64,000 nucleotides of DNA from assembly GCF_003438995.1 (NCBI RefSeq), contig NZ_QSUN01000012.1, positions 1 to 64,000 on the forward strand, written 5' to 3'. Below are positions 43,603 to 54,495 of the stretch, piece by piece; position 1 is the stretch's first letter; each line of letters begins with the position of its first letter. A program made the translations under genes and the position numbers. The DNA comes from Bacteroides sp. OM05-12 (GTDB lineage: Bacteria > Bacteroidota > Bacteroidia > Bacteroidales > Bacteroidaceae). A model generated the notes under the pieces. It had not been told where the DNA came from. It did no database searches and saw nothing but the letters and a program-made list of their open reading frames with translations.

Positions 43603-44856
43603 ATGAAAAAAGAACAATTAGTAGAAAAAGCGTATGAGATTGCAAAAGAGCGTTATGCAGCAATCGGTGTAGATACAGATAAGGCTATTGCAGATTTGCA
43701 GAAAATATCCTTGTCACTTCATTGCTGGCAAGCAGACGATGTTACGGGATTTGAATCTGCCGGATCTTTAACCGGTGGTATACAGGCAACCGGAAACTAT
43801 CCGGGCAAAGCACGTAATATTAACGAATTACGTCAGGATGTATTAAAAGCAGCCTCTTATATCCCCGGTACTCACCGCCTGAATCTACATGAAATCTACG
43901 GTGATTTCGGAGGTACATTCGTTGACCGTGACCAAGTAGAACCTAAACATTTTGAAAGCTGGATGCAATGGGCTGCCGAAAACAATATGAAACTGGATTT
44001 TAATTCCACTTCTTTTTCTCACCCTAAAAGCGGCAATCTGTCTTTATCCAATCCCGACAAGAGTATCCGTGACTTCTGGGTAGAACACACGATACGCTGT
44101 CGTGCCATTGCCGAAGAAATGGGTAAGCGTCAAGGTGATCCTTGTATTATGAATTTATGGGTACACGATGGCAGTAAGGACATTACCGTAAACCGCATGA
44201 AATATCGTGAACTGCTAAAAGATTCTCTCGACCGTATTTTTGCCATTGATTATAAGAACATGAAAGACTGTATCGAATCAAAAGTCTTTGGTATCGGTCT
44301 TGAAAGCTATACGGTCGGTTCCAATGATTTTTATATCGGTTATGGCGTTAGCCGCAACAAGATTGTCACACTTGATACCGGGCATTTCCATCCAACAGAA
44401 AGTGTAGCCGATAAGGTTTCTTCGTTACTGCTTTATATTCCTGAAATCATGTTGCACGTAAGCCGCCCTGTACGTTGGGATAGCGACCACGTAACCATTA
44501 TGAATGACGATACATTGGATCTTGCCAAAGAAATCGTTCGTTGCAATGCATTGGATAGAGTGCATATCGGTTTGGATTACTTTGATGCAAGTATCAACCG
44601 TATCGGCGCATACGTTATCGGTAGCCGTGCTACGCAAAAATGTGTAATGCAGGCCTTATTGGAACCACTTGCCAAATTGCGCGAATATGAAGCTAACGAC
44701 CAGTTATTTGAACGTCTGGCATTACTCGAAGAAGGTAAGTCTTTGCCTTGGAATGCAGTATGGGATATGTTCTGTTTGAAAAACAATGTTCCGATAGGTG
44801 AAGATTTTATTGCGGAGATTGAGAAATACGAGGCAGACGTAACCTCTAAGAGATAA
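43603..44856 (+). CDS. rhaA: L-rhamnose isomerase
   Basis: This 417-residue TIM-barrel isomerase interconverts L-rhamnose and L-rhamnulose using Mn2+. Conserved parts are LSLHCWQADDVTGFE (substrate end), DFNSTSFSHPKSGN, IGLESYTVGSNDFYIGYG and LDTGHFHPTE, which supplies metal ligands. The length fits the family. In Bacteroides thetaiotaomicron the gene is often called rhaI. It lies between rhaB and the transporter rhaT, which begins 5 bases after its stop. Confidence 0.96.
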   Translation: MKKEQLVEKAYEIAKERYAAIGVDTDKAIADLQKISLSLHCWQADDVTGFESAGSLTGGIQATGNYPGKARNINELRQDVLKAASYIPGTHRLNLHEIYGDFGGTFVDRDQVEPKHFESWMQWAAENNMKLDFNSTSFSHPKSGNLSLSNPDKSIRDFWVEHTIRCRAIAEEMGKRQGDPCIMNLWVHDGSKDITVNRMKYRELLKDSLDRIFAIDYKNMKDCIESKVFGIGLESYTVGSNDFYIGYGVSRNKIVTLDTGHFHPTESVADKVSSLLLYIPEIMLHVSRPVRWDSDHVTIMNDDTLDLAKEIVRCNALDRVHIGLDYFDASINRIGAYVIGSRATQKCVMQALLEPLAKLREYEANDQLFERLALLEEGKSLPWNAVWDMFCLKNNVPIGEDFIAEIEKYEADVTSKR

Positions 44857-44861
44857 ACGTA

Positions 44862-45893
44862 ATGAATACGATTCTCGGATTATTAATCATAGCGATAGGC
44901 AGTTTCGGGCAAAGCAGCTCGTACGTGCCTATCAATAAAGTGAAACAGTGGAGCTGGGAAAGCTTCTGGCTGGTGCAGGGAATCTTTGCATGGTTGGTTT
45001 TCCCACTATTGGGAGCATTGCTTGCCATTCCCGAAGGTAGTAACCTGTTCGATTTATGGGCATCGGGTGGTGCGGGAGGCAGTATCCTTTATGGTATCTT
45101 ATGGGGCGTAGGAGGATTGACTTTCGGATTGAGTATGCGTTATTTAGGCGTAGCATTGGGACAATCGATTGCTTTGGGCACATGTGCCGGTTTCGGAACA
45201 ATCTTTCCGGCGATCCTGAAAGGAGAAGATTTATTTCATGGCTCCGGACTTATATTGTTAACGGGGGTATGTATCACATTGGCGGGTATCGCTGTTATCG
45301 GCTATGCCGGAAGTCTTCGTTCCAAAAACATGAGCGAGGAAGAAAAGAAAGCTGCCGTAAAGGACTTTGCCCTGACAAAGGGTTTACTTGTGGCATTACT
45401 TGCCGGTGTGATGAGTGCTTGCTTCGCACTCGGTCTGGATTCCGGTACTCCTATTAAAGAAGCAGCTTTATCCGGTGGAGTAGATGCATTGTATGCCGGA
45501 CTTCCTGTTATTTTCCTTGTGACACTTGGCGGTTTCTTTACCAATGCTGCATATTGCATCTTCCAGAATGTAAAGAATCATACGGGAGGTGAATACTTTG
45601 CAGTAAAAGGCAGCGTGCTGTTGAACAACATCCTGTTCTGCGCTCTTGCTGGGGTACTATGGTACTCACAGTTCTTCGGATTGGAGATGGGCAAAAGTTT
45701 CCTGACAGACGCTCCTGTCCTACTTGCCTTTTCATGGAGTATCCTAATGGCACTCAACGTGACATTCTCTAATGTTTGGGGAATTATTCTGAAAGAATGG
45801 AAAGGTGTGAACGGTCAGACTGTCGCCGTACTGATATTGGGACTGATTATACTTATATCCAGTATCGTGGTAGTGGCTATCGCACAAAATTAG
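44862..45893 (+). CDS. rhaT: L-rhamnose:H+ symporter
   Basis: This 343-residue inner-membrane permease of the RhaT family has about ten hydrophobic helices, starting ILGLLIIAIGSFGQSSSYVPINKVKQWSWE. Other family segments include GILWGVGGLTFGLSMRYLGVALG and the long C-terminal helix VLILGLIILISSIVVVAI. It brings free rhamnose into the cytoplasm with protons. It is tightly spaced between rhaA and rhaD. Confidence 0.95.
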   Translation: MNTILGLLIIAIGSFGQSSSYVPINKVKQWSWESFWLVQGIFAWLVFPLLGALLAIPEGSNLFDLWASGGAGGSILYGILWGVGGLTFGLSMRYLGVALGQSIALGTCAGFGTIFPAILKGEDLFHGSGLILLTGVCITLAGIAVIGYAGSLRSKNMSEEEKKAAVKDFALTKGLLVALLAGVMSACFALGLDSGTPIKEAALSGGVDALYAGLPVIFLVTLGGFFTNAAYCIFQNVKNHTGGEYFAVKGSVLLNNILFCALAGVLWYSQFFGLEMGKSFLTDAPVLLAFSWSILMALNVTFSNVWGIILKEWKGVNGQTVAVLILGLIILISSIVVVAIAQN

Positions 45894-45919
45894 AATAGAT
45901 AGTTTTAAAATAAATAGAA

Positions 45920-46723
45920 ATGAAATCAGTATTAGAAAATAATCCGGCACTTGCCAAGCAAGTGGCAGATGTGGCAGAAGTAGCCGGATATCTCTGGCAA
46001 AAAGGATGGGCCGAACGTAATGGCGGCAATATCACCATCAATATCACTGATGTGGTGGATGACACCATAAAGAATTTGGCTCCCATCGCAGAAAAAGCAC
46101 AGATCGGTAAATATTTGCCTAACCTTAAGGAATGCTATTTCTACTGCAAAGGTACAAATAAGCGTATGCGCGACCTAGCCCGTTGGCCGATGGAAAACGG
46201 TTCTATCATCCGCATCTGCGACGATTGTTCCAGCTATGAGATTATTGCAGACCAACCGGTTCGTCCTACGTCGGAACTACCGGCCCACTTATCCATGCAT
46301 GATTATCTGATAGGCAGCGGTTCGAGCTATAAAGCGGCAATGCACACGCACCCGATAGATTTAGTGGCAATGTCACACAACCCAGCTTTCCTGAAGAAAG
46401 ATGTCTTGACAAACCTGTTATGGAGTATGATTCCCGAAACCCGTGCATTCTGCCCGAAAGGATTAGGTATCGTGCCTTACGAGATGCCAAGCTCTATCAA
46501 ACTGGCAGATGCTACAATCGAACAACTATGTGACTATGATGTTGTGATGTGGGAGAAACATGGCGTTTGTGCCGTAGGCGGAGATATCATGGAGGCATTT
46601 GACCAGGTAGATGTGCTTAGCAAGTCCGCTCAGATTTATCTTACGGCAAAATCCATGGGATTCACACCCGACGGTATGAGCGATGCGCAAATGAATGAAT
46701 TAAAAGAAGCATTCAATCTTTAA
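45920..46723 (+). CDS. rhaD: L-rhamnulose-1-phosphate aldolase
   Basis: This 267-residue class II aldolase splits rhamnulose-1-phosphate into dihydroxyacetone phosphate and L-lactaldehyde. It has AERNGGNITINIT (phosphate binding), the zinc histidines in MHTHPIDLVAMSH (HxH, near residue 140) and a further histidine in MWEKHGVCAVG. It closes the catabolic set, 26 bases after rhaT, and is followed by rhaR. Confidence 0.93.
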   Translation: MKSVLENNPALAKQVADVAEVAGYLWQKGWAERNGGNITINITDVVDDTIKNLAPIAEKAQIGKYLPNLKECYFYCKGTNKRMRDLARWPMENGSIIRICDDCSSYEIIADQPVRPTSELPAHLSMHDYLIGSGSSYKAAMHTHPIDLVAMSHNPAFLKKDVLTNLLWSMIPETRAFCPKGLGIVPYEMPSSIKLADATIEQLCDYDVVMWEKHGVCAVGGDIMEAFDQVDVLSKSAQIYLTAKSMGFTPDGMSDAQMNELKEAFNL

Positions 46724-46767
46724 CCAAATAATTGACTCCTAAATTGTTGTTATTCATGGATTATTCT

Positions 46768-46775
46768 TATTTTTG
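46768..46775 (+). promoter_or_regulatory. -7 box of rhaR
   Basis: TATTTTTG matches the -7 consensus, 35 bases before the rhaR ATG, with TTGTTG near the -33 position. It suggests rhaR is transcribed on its own as well as by read-through from rhaD. Confidence 0.6.
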
Positions 46776-46810
46776 TTCACGGTTAATGTGGTGAACAAAG
46801 ATATAGGACT

Positions 46811-47731
46811 ATGGATTACAACGATTTAGGAGTAACTTTTAAGTATCTTATTGTAAATGCGATGGACCAGAAATATGGTTTGTCGGTCAATACAGTAGGC
46901 TTCCAATCCATCCATCCGGATACCCCTTATCCACTGAAAGACCATCCTTCCGGCTATTTCTTTAATGCGCAAAAAGGCAGAGTCCTGCGTGAATACCAGT
47001 TTGTGTATATAACCAAAGGTCATGGTGTATTTGCATCCGACTCTACTCCGGAAACTGCCGTATCCAAAGGAAAACTTCTGGTTCTCTTTCCCGGTCAGTG
47101 GCATACATACCGCCCGCTACTGCAAACAGGATGGAATGAGTATTTCATCGGCTTTGAAGGAAGCATTATCGATAATCTGCTGAAAAACTCTTTTCTTTCC
47201 AAGGAGAATCAACTATTGGACGTGGGAATGAATGAAGAGTTGGTCAACCTGTTCTCTAAAGCATTGGAAGTAGCGGAGAAAGACAAGACATTTGCGCAGC
47301 AGTATCTTGCCGGGATTGTCATGCACATGCTAGGGCTTGTGCTCTCTGTCTCCCAGAACAAGATGTTCGAGGTGGGAGACGTGGGACAAAAGATAGAATC
47401 CGCTAAAATAATCATGAACGAGCATGTCTATAAAGATGTGGACGTGGAGGAGCTGGCACTCAAACTGAATGTCAGCTATTCTTGGTTTCGCAGAGCATTT
47501 AAGGAATATACAGGATATGCTCCGGCAAAATATTTTCAGGAGCTGAAACTCAGGAAAGCAAAGCAACTGTTAGTTGAAAGTTCCAAATCTGTCAAGGAAA
47601 TCTCTTATATACTAAACTATACCTCTGCTGAACATTTTTTCTCAATCTTCAAAAAGCGCACTGGTTTCACTCCGATTGAATACCGGAATTACGGCAGGGA
47701 AACCGAGCATGAGAGCATGGAAATCAATTAA
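46811..47731 (+). CDS. rhaR: AraC-family activator of rhamnose genes
   Basis: This 306-residue regulator has an N-terminal cupin sensor (KGRVLREYQFVYITKGHGVFAS...LLVLFPGQWHTYRP). The C-terminal double HTH is VDVEELALKLNVSYSWFRRAFKEYTGYAPAKYFQELKLRKAKQLL, then SVKEISYILNYTSAEHFFSIFKKRTGFTPIEYR. In B. thetaiotaomicron an AraC protein at this location (RhaR) activates the rha operon. Assignment here rests on that synteny. Confidence 0.88.
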   Translation: MDYNDLGVTFKYLIVNAMDQKYGLSVNTVGFQSIHPDTPYPLKDHPSGYFFNAQKGRVLREYQFVYITKGHGVFASDSTPETAVSKGKLLVLFPGQWHTYRPLLQTGWNEYFIGFEGSIIDNLLKNSFLSKENQLLDVGMNEELVNLFSKALEVAEKDKTFAQQYLAGIVMHMLGLVLSVSQNKMFEVGDVGQKIESAKIIMNEHVYKDVDVEELALKLNVSYSWFRRAFKEYTGYAPAKYFQELKLRKAKQLLVESSKSVKEISYILNYTSAEHFFSIFKKRTGFTPIEYRNYGRETEHESMEIN

Positions 47732-47855
47732 TAGTCGAACGTATAAAGACATACGGTCGATTGAAGACAAAGGTACGGTCCTCTGTTCACAAACTCCTAT
47801 CGTTTGCAAACAAACGACCGTATGTTGCAAAACACATAACCTATTCGACGAATTG

Positions 47856-48734
47856 CTACATCTTTCGGTAATCTCCCGGCGTCATACCAGTCTGTCGTTT
47901 AAAGTACTTCCCGAAAAAGGATTGATTGGGAAAATTCAGTTCTCCAGCTATTTCCTGTATACTTAAAGTCGATGTTTTGAGCAGGGCTTTAGCTTCAAGA
48001 ATAACCTGGTCATCTATCCACTCTCCCGCCGACTTACTACTGATTTCTTTAACCGTAGCAGAAAGATGCTTGGGGGTGATGAATAACTTCTCAGCATAAA
48101 AAGCAACACTTCGGTCTATCTTGAAGTATTGCGAGACCAGCTTGACAAATTTGCTAAAGAGTTCTTCTTTACGGGTTTTCTTTCTTTCGTTATTGGGTAT
48201 ATGGTTCCGAAAAATATTGCTTACCTCATAAAAGAGGGCTCTAAGTAGATTCTGGGTTATTTCTCTGCGATAAGGATTCTCGTTTATCCGGGCACATTTC
48301 CATAAGAATGTATGATATTCTTTCAGTAATTCCACTTCTGCGTCATTGATGTCGGTACATGGATGATCTATCGTATAGAAAAATATAGGTAGAATCTTAT
48401 CGAGCGTAGGAAGACCTCTTTCCATGAAAGAAGGAGAAATAACGATAAACAGCCCTTCAAAATCATCGCTTTTCCCTGTACTCTGAATAATGTGTTCAGG
48501 CAATATCAAGACCAGTTGGTTCTGATACATTTCGTATTCCCGAAGATTGATTTTTACATTTGCGGTTCCTTTCAAGCAAACAATAAGGACTGCCGGTTCT
48601 ATCCTGCCCGGATATTCAAAGATAGGAATATCGGAAATGTCATTAAAGATAGCAAATTCATTACCGATAAAATCTATTTTATTGAAATATTTACTAGCCT
48701 CGAGTTTTACTCTCGCTAATTCCTGTTTTCTCAT
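47856..48734 (-). CDS. AraC-family transcriptional regulator
   Basis: This 292-residue AraC-type protein has an N-terminal sensor half (about 30-180; EPAVLIVCLKGTANVKINLREYEMYQNQLVLILPEHI). The C-terminal HTH pair is DRSVAFYAEKLFITPKHLSATVKEISSKSAGEWIDDQVILEAKALL, then SIQEIAGELNFPNQSFFGKYFKRQTGMTPGDYRK. It converges on rhaR and is divergent from the amidohydrolase gene at 48899, which may be its target. The ligand is unknown. Confidence 0.88.
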   Translation of the reverse strand: MRKQELARVKLEASKYFNKIDFIGNEFAIFNDISDIPIFEYPGRIEPAVLIVCLKGTANVKINLREYEMYQNQLVLILPEHIIQSTGKSDDFEGLFIVISPSFMERGLPTLDKILPIFFYTIDHPCTDINDAEVELLKEYHTFLWKCARINENPYRREITQNLLRALFYEVSNIFRNHIPNNERKKTRKEELFSKFVKLVSQYFKIDRSVAFYAEKLFITPKHLSATVKEISSKSAGEWIDDQVILEAKALLKTSTLSIQEIAGELNFPNQSFFGKYFKRQTGMTPGDYRKM

Positions 48735-48898
48735 AAATCATCTTTTTGAGAACAAATATAGCACCAATTTTCTTTAAATAGACATATAAATCCGACTTTT
48801 AGAACAGACATGGGGTAAATAAGGACTTTCCCATCTGAATGAAATTTGTGTACTTTGCAACATAGTCATAACTATTCGGATAAATATTAGAAATAAAG

Positions 48899-49849
48899 AT
48901 GAAAGATAATACCACTTTGATAGATGTACACCATCATTATAATCCCTTGTTCAATACAAAATTGCCGGAACCATTAAATAGCCGTCTGAAAAACGAAATG
49001 CAATGGAACTGGAATATCCGGGAAGATTTGGAGTTTATATCGGAAAACAAGATTTCTTACGCCATACTTTCCTATCCGGTAATTAACAGTATGCTTTCCG
49101 CATCGGAAAATATTCATTTGGCATCTATGATAAATGAAAGTTTTGCCACGTTAATGGCAAAGCACCGTTGTTTGGGAGCATTCGCTTATCTGCCGTATCA
49201 GGATATGCAATCAGCATTAGAAGAAGTGGAATATGCCTTGGATACATTACACCTGGATGGTGTTTTTCTACCCACAAGTATTGCCGGGCTTGAGTTGTAT
49301 GACAGATATTTCGATGATTTTTACCGGGAGCTGAATAAGCGCAAGGCATTGGTATTCATCCATCCTACAATGGAGATGAAACAGGCTGATGATAAATATG
49401 AGAATCTGTTGATGGGACAAATGAATGAGGTGACCAGAGCTGCATGTGAATTGGTTTACGGTGGAGTTCTCCATCGTTATCCCGATATTCGTTTCATTCT
49501 CTCGTATGGCGGAGGAAACGTATCGTTCTTTTCTTCCCGCATTATCAAAGGAGTTGTCTACCCCAACTTAGCGCAACATTCCGAAAAGATGAACTATCCG
49601 AAAGGTATCGAGTATTATTTGAAACGATTTTATTATGATACGGCTCTTCCGGTACACACTAACATATTAAATTGCTTGAAGATGTTCGTTTCCCGTTCAC
49701 AAATCCTGTATGGTAGCGACTATCCTTTCTCGCCGGTCTCTAATATCTTGCAGAATATATCTCATGTTAAACTGACGAAATATGTAGACGGCGATAATTT
49801 AGCCGATTGCTGCGAGAACAATACCGTGCAATTATTGAGAGCTGATTAG
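48899..49849 (+). CDS. Amidohydrolase-family (ACMSD-like) metal enzyme
   Basis: This 316-residue TIM-barrel protein is of the amidohydrolase 2 group, which includes decarboxylases such as ACMSD and 6-methylsalicylate decarboxylase. The metal site begins with IDVHHHY (residues 8-14). Further ligands are in LVFIHPTME and the late Asp in LYGSDYPFSP near residue 278. Substrate is unknown; aromatic or cyclic carboxylates are possible. It has no signal peptide. It stands divergent from the AraC regulator at 47856. Confidence 0.8.
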   Translation: MKDNTTLIDVHHHYNPLFNTKLPEPLNSRLKNEMQWNWNIREDLEFISENKISYAILSYPVINSMLSASENIHLASMINESFATLMAKHRCLGAFAYLPYQDMQSALEEVEYALDTLHLDGVFLPTSIAGLELYDRYFDDFYRELNKRKALVFIHPTMEMKQADDKYENLLMGQMNEVTRAACELVYGGVLHRYPDIRFILSYGGGNVSFFSSRIIKGVVYPNLAQHSEKMNYPKGIEYYLKRFYYDTALPVHTNILNCLKMFVSRSQILYGSDYPFSPVSNILQNISHVKLTKYVDGDNLADCCENNTVQLLRAD

Positions 49850-49871
49850 AAAGATAAAGGGGGAAATAGCG

Positions 49872-51098
<1,227 letters not shown>

Positions 51099-51188
51099 TT
51101 ATTTGTAACAAATATAATTATTCTATCCGTAACAGCAAAAATCTTTCATCAAATAAGCTCAAGCAACATTACGACGATTCATTTTTCT

Positions 51189-51196
51189 TATCTTTG
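51189..51196 (+). promoter_or_regulatory. -7 box of the pentapeptide gene, with leader hairpin
   Basis: TATCTTTG matches the consensus. The leader that follows contains AAGAATC (51204-51210) and GATTCTT (51216-51222), a 7-bp hairpin ending 8 bases before the ATG, which could hide the ribosome entry site. Confidence 0.6.
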
Positions 51197-51230
51197 CAGC
51201 CGAAAGAATCAACAAGATTCTTATAATCAT

Positions 51231-51878
51231 ATGAAAATAACCCAACCACGAATAGCCAAAGACTTAAAAGAGAATGCAGACCTCGTCACTACCTTTTGTT
51301 GTGACGACGACATGGAAAACTGCCTATGCAGAAATCAAGTGATTACCTATATTGAAAAAGAACATTTCTCAATTCAATCCTGCACTTTTACAAACTGTAG
51401 CTTTAGCGACTGTAAAATAAAGAAGTCCCAATTCACTGACGTTATTTTCAAGAACTGTGATCTATCTAACATTAATCTATCGGGATGCAGCTTCTTCCGT
51501 GTAGAATTTATTGATTGTAAACTGACCGGAACCAATCTCACGGAAGGTACATTCAATCAAATCTTATTCAAGCAATGCAAAGGAGATTACATTAATCTTT
51601 CAACCGGTAAGCTGAGGACTGTTTATTTCACAGAATGCAACCTGCAAAGCGGAAGCATGGATAATTGTCAGTTCACTTCCGTAGCATTTGATACTTGCAA
51701 TCTTGTAGAGACAGAATTTCACCGTACCAATCTGAAAGGAATCAACTTTACCTCTTCCAATATTGCGGGAATCAGAATCAGTACACTGCCCATAAATGAA
51801 TTGCGCGGTGCAAAAGTTACTTCTTTACAAGCAATCGAAATCGCCCGTATGCTCGGAGTTATTATTGAAGATATCTAA
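51231..51878 (+). CDS. Pentapeptide-repeat protein, Qnr-like
   Basis: This 215-residue protein is mostly pentapeptide repeats (pattern x-N/D-L/F-x-x) from about residue 44 to 190: CTFTNCSFSDC, FKNCDLSNINLSGCSF, FIDCKLTGTNLTEGTF, FHRTNLKGINF. These form a right-handed beta-helix. The C-terminus LRGAKVTSLQAIEIARMLGVIIEDI resembles the dimerising tail of Qnr proteins (LQGVKL..QA..L...LGI), and the length is also Qnr-like. Qnr proteins mimic DNA and shield gyrase from quinolones. Whether this protein does so is inference. Confidence 0.85.
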   Translation: MKITQPRIAKDLKENADLVTTFCCDDDMENCLCRNQVITYIEKEHFSIQSCTFTNCSFSDCKIKKSQFTDVIFKNCDLSNINLSGCSFFRVEFIDCKLTGTNLTEGTFNQILFKQCKGDYINLSTGKLRTVYFTECNLQSGSMDNCQFTSVAFDTCNLVETEFHRTNLKGINFTSSNIAGIRISTLPINELRGAKVTSLQAIEIARMLGVIIEDI

Positions 51879-51910
51879 GAAGCCCTACCCATAGCTTCTT
51901 CGGTTATTTT
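51877..51910 (+). terminator. Terminator after pentapeptide gene
   Basis: AAGAAGC (51877-51883) and GCTTCTT (51894-51900) form a stem over the stop codon region, followed by CGGTTATTTT. The T run is imperfect. Confidence 0.55.
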
Positions 51911-51969
51911 ACCTTTCAATTCATAATTTGTTTGTATCTTTACTGCCGTATTTTCTAATTAAACGAGCT

Positions 51970-52812
51970 ATGAATCAAAAATTATCAGCATGTCTGCTGT
52001 CAGCATTATTGCTATCAACAAATGTCTATCCTTACAATTTATCCGAACCAAAACAAAAGCAGGAACAAGTTTCTACCATAAAGAATCAATGGGAAGGGAA
52101 GCGGGTTGCCTTCCTCGGAGATTCCATTACCGATAAGAACCGCATCGGCACAAAGAAATGCTATTGGGAATACCTTGCAGAGTTATTGGGATTAAGTCCT
52201 TATGTATATGGCATCAATGGAAATCAGATGAGCGATATATTAAAACAAGCACAAAAATTATTGGAAGAACAGGGAGATAATATTGACGCTATTCTGATTT
52301 TTGCAGGGACAAACGATTACAATGCAGGAGTACCACTTGGCGAATGGTACACTGAAACGGAAATCGAGACAGAAGTTTCAGGCCGTAAAATGGAACGCCG
52401 TAAACATCGTGAACCTGTATTGAGCGAAACCACATTCAAAGGAAGAATCAATCAGGCGCTAACTTTCTTGAAGACCCACTACCCTACCAAGCAGATTATT
52501 TTATTGACACCTATACATCGGGGATACGCTTGCTTCGGAGATAACAATATCCAACCGGATGAATTGTTTCCTAATAAAATAGGTATCTACGTAGACGAAT
52601 ATATCCGCACGGTAAAGGAAGCGGGCAATGTTTGGGCTGTTCCTGTCATTGATTTAAACAGTGTCAGTGGTTTATACCCGCTTAATGACTCGCACGTCCG
52701 TTACTTCCATGACGAGAATAAAGATCGTTTGCACCCGAATGCAGATGGACACTATCGGATGGCAAAAGCTTTACAATACCAGTTACTCGCTTTCCCTGCT
52801 TCATTTGAATAA
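51970..52812 (+). CDS. Secreted SGNH/GDSL hydrolase
   Basis: This 280-residue protein starts MNQKLSACLLSALLLSTNVYPYN, a signal peptide. An ATG 14 codons earlier would spoil it. The SGNH motifs are VAFLGDSITD (Ser, near residue 49), YGINGNQM (Gly), FAGTNDYNAG (Asn) and DRLHPNADGH (Asp and His). Such enzymes deacetylate or cleave esters on glycans, and the substrate is unknown. A box TATCTTTA at about 51935 is close to a -7 element. Confidence 0.87.
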   Translation: MNQKLSACLLSALLLSTNVYPYNLSEPKQKQEQVSTIKNQWEGKRVAFLGDSITDKNRIGTKKCYWEYLAELLGLSPYVYGINGNQMSDILKQAQKLLEEQGDNIDAILIFAGTNDYNAGVPLGEWYTETEIETEVSGRKMERRKHREPVLSETTFKGRINQALTFLKTHYPTKQIILLTPIHRGYACFGDNNIQPDELFPNKIGIYVDEYIRTVKEAGNVWAVPVIDLNSVSGLYPLNDSHVRYFHDENKDRLHPNADGHYRMAKALQYQLLAFPASFE

Positions 52813-52854
52813 GTAAGGTTATACCGATTAATTTATTGACTAATTAAATAAATA

Positions 52855-52903
52855 CGAAGAATCTGTATCTGTCCAATGGATATATACAGATTCTTCGCTT
52901 TAA
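52855..52903. terminator. Bidirectional terminator between hydrolase and MATE genes
   Basis: CGAAGAATCTGTAT (52855-52868) pairs with ATACAGATTCTTCG (52884-52897), a 14-bp perfect stem between two convergent genes. Confidence 0.8.
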
Positions 52904-52905
52904 GG

Positions 52906-54210
52906 TTATACGTATTTCTTACGCATATAAATATAAGAGAATACGAAAAGTAGGACAACATAGAGATGTTCTGCCGTCCAATAAACAGCAAGCGGAACAT
53001 TCATACATGAAGAAATCAGGTAAAGATAAAACAAATAGATAACGATTGTCATCACCTGAAAGCCAAATGCCAGTCGTGTATGCCCCGTCCCGATAACCGC
53101 ATTACAATAAGTATATCCCGGTACTGCCAGAAAATAATTGGAAAGCATCACTAGGAAAGGATAATATGCCAGTCTTATCAGAGCCTCATCATTTGTATAA
53201 ATCCGCAACACCCAATCCGAGCATATAAACGTTAGTACGATTAACGGCAAACCTGTTCCATAGCTCAAACGGATAATCTTACGGCAAACCGATAAGACTT
53301 CTGTCTGTTTTCCCGCTCCTATCAGATTACTGACCAGTGCACTGGTGGTGGTTGCAAAAGAATTGACCACGACAAAAAAGATGGTAGAGATACTCCTTAC
53401 AACATTGGCTACTGCCAACTGGCTTTTACCTAAATGCTCTATGGCAATAAAGAATAAGAACCACGGAGCGACACAAAAAAAGGAACGAACCATCGTCCAG
53501 AAAGAAAGATTAAACAACTCTTTCAACACCTGAAAATCCCAAGTCGCACTTAACCCGTATTTATCTTTAGGCAACCGTCCGCACATATAAATGACAAAAA
53601 ACAGAAGTGACACCAAACCTGATAACGATGAGGCCATTGCCGCACCCGAAATTCCAAGCGCAGGCATTCCCATCTTTCCAAATATTAACCAATAGTTAAA
53701 TAAAATATTGGCAACAAGCATCACAATCGAGTTCACAGTTAAAATTCCTGTTTTAGTTATGCCCACAAAGAATGCCCTGTAAGCCAACACGGGAAAAGCA
53801 AACAGAAAGCCATAATCTCTCCAACGAATATATTCTACCACTGCCTGATATACGTCGTCTGATTTAATCAACGAACGCAAAAGCAAAGGAGAGAATAACT
53901 TTGATAAGACAAAAACAGCTACTGCCAGCACCAACAGGAAATAAACGCCTTGAAAAAAAGTCCGCCCGGTATCCGTCAATCGTCCTTCTCCATTACGGCG
54001 TGCAATCAGCACTTGCAGTCCGAGGCTAAAGCCAAAGCCAAGCATATAGATTGCCATATAATAAATTCCGGCGAGGGCAGAAGCTCCTAATTCCACTTCT
54101 CCCACATGTCCCAGAAATATGGCATCGGTTATATTGATCAATTGTTCGATCAAAAGGCTCATCATCACCGGATAGTTGATGAGCCAGATTTGTTTATATG
54201 TAAAATTCAT
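52906..54210 (-). CDS. MATE-family multidrug exporter
   Basis: This 434-residue inner-membrane protein has about twelve hydrophobic helices. MATE signatures include WLINYPVMMSLLIEQLINITDAIFLGHVG at the start and FGFSLGLQVLIARRNGEG in the first half. The second half repeats the fold (RSISTIFFVVVNSFATTTSALVSNLIGAG). MATE proteins export cationic drugs or metabolites using Na+ or H+ gradients. It is monocistronic. Confidence 0.92.
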   Translation of the reverse strand: MNFTYKQIWLINYPVMMSLLIEQLINITDAIFLGHVGEVELGASALAGIYYMAIYMLGFGFSLGLQVLIARRNGEGRLTDTGRTFFQGVYFLLVLAVAVFVLSKLFSPLLLRSLIKSDDVYQAVVEYIRWRDYGFLFAFPVLAYRAFFVGITKTGILTVNSIVMLVANILFNYWLIFGKMGMPALGISGAAMASSLSGLVSLLFFVIYMCGRLPKDKYGLSATWDFQVLKELFNLSFWTMVRSFFCVAPWFLFFIAIEHLGKSQLAVANVVRSISTIFFVVVNSFATTTSALVSNLIGAGKQTEVLSVCRKIIRLSYGTGLPLIVLTFICSDWVLRIYTNDEALIRLAYYPFLVMLSNYFLAVPGYTYCNAVIGTGHTRLAFGFQVMTIVIYLFYLYLISSCMNVPLAVYWTAEHLYVVLLFVFSYIYMRKKYV

Positions 54211-54495
54211 GATTCAACTTTTTGAATAGCACACGTCGGGACACGACACTACGATGCCATGCCACACAACGGTTGTTAATGTGTATAATAGGGATAATTA
54301 ATTCTCAGACAAGAGAAGCTATATACAAGTTTGCCATTTCATAAGTTGAACACTTTGAGATTAACTTTGACAACGCAAATGTAGCCATTATTTTCGACTG
54401 AACAAGAGAATAAGGCGGATTGTTGATGAAGACAGAAAAGGGAAACGGATCAACGAAATAACCCTTATCCCAATTATAAACTAACTTGATGAACC

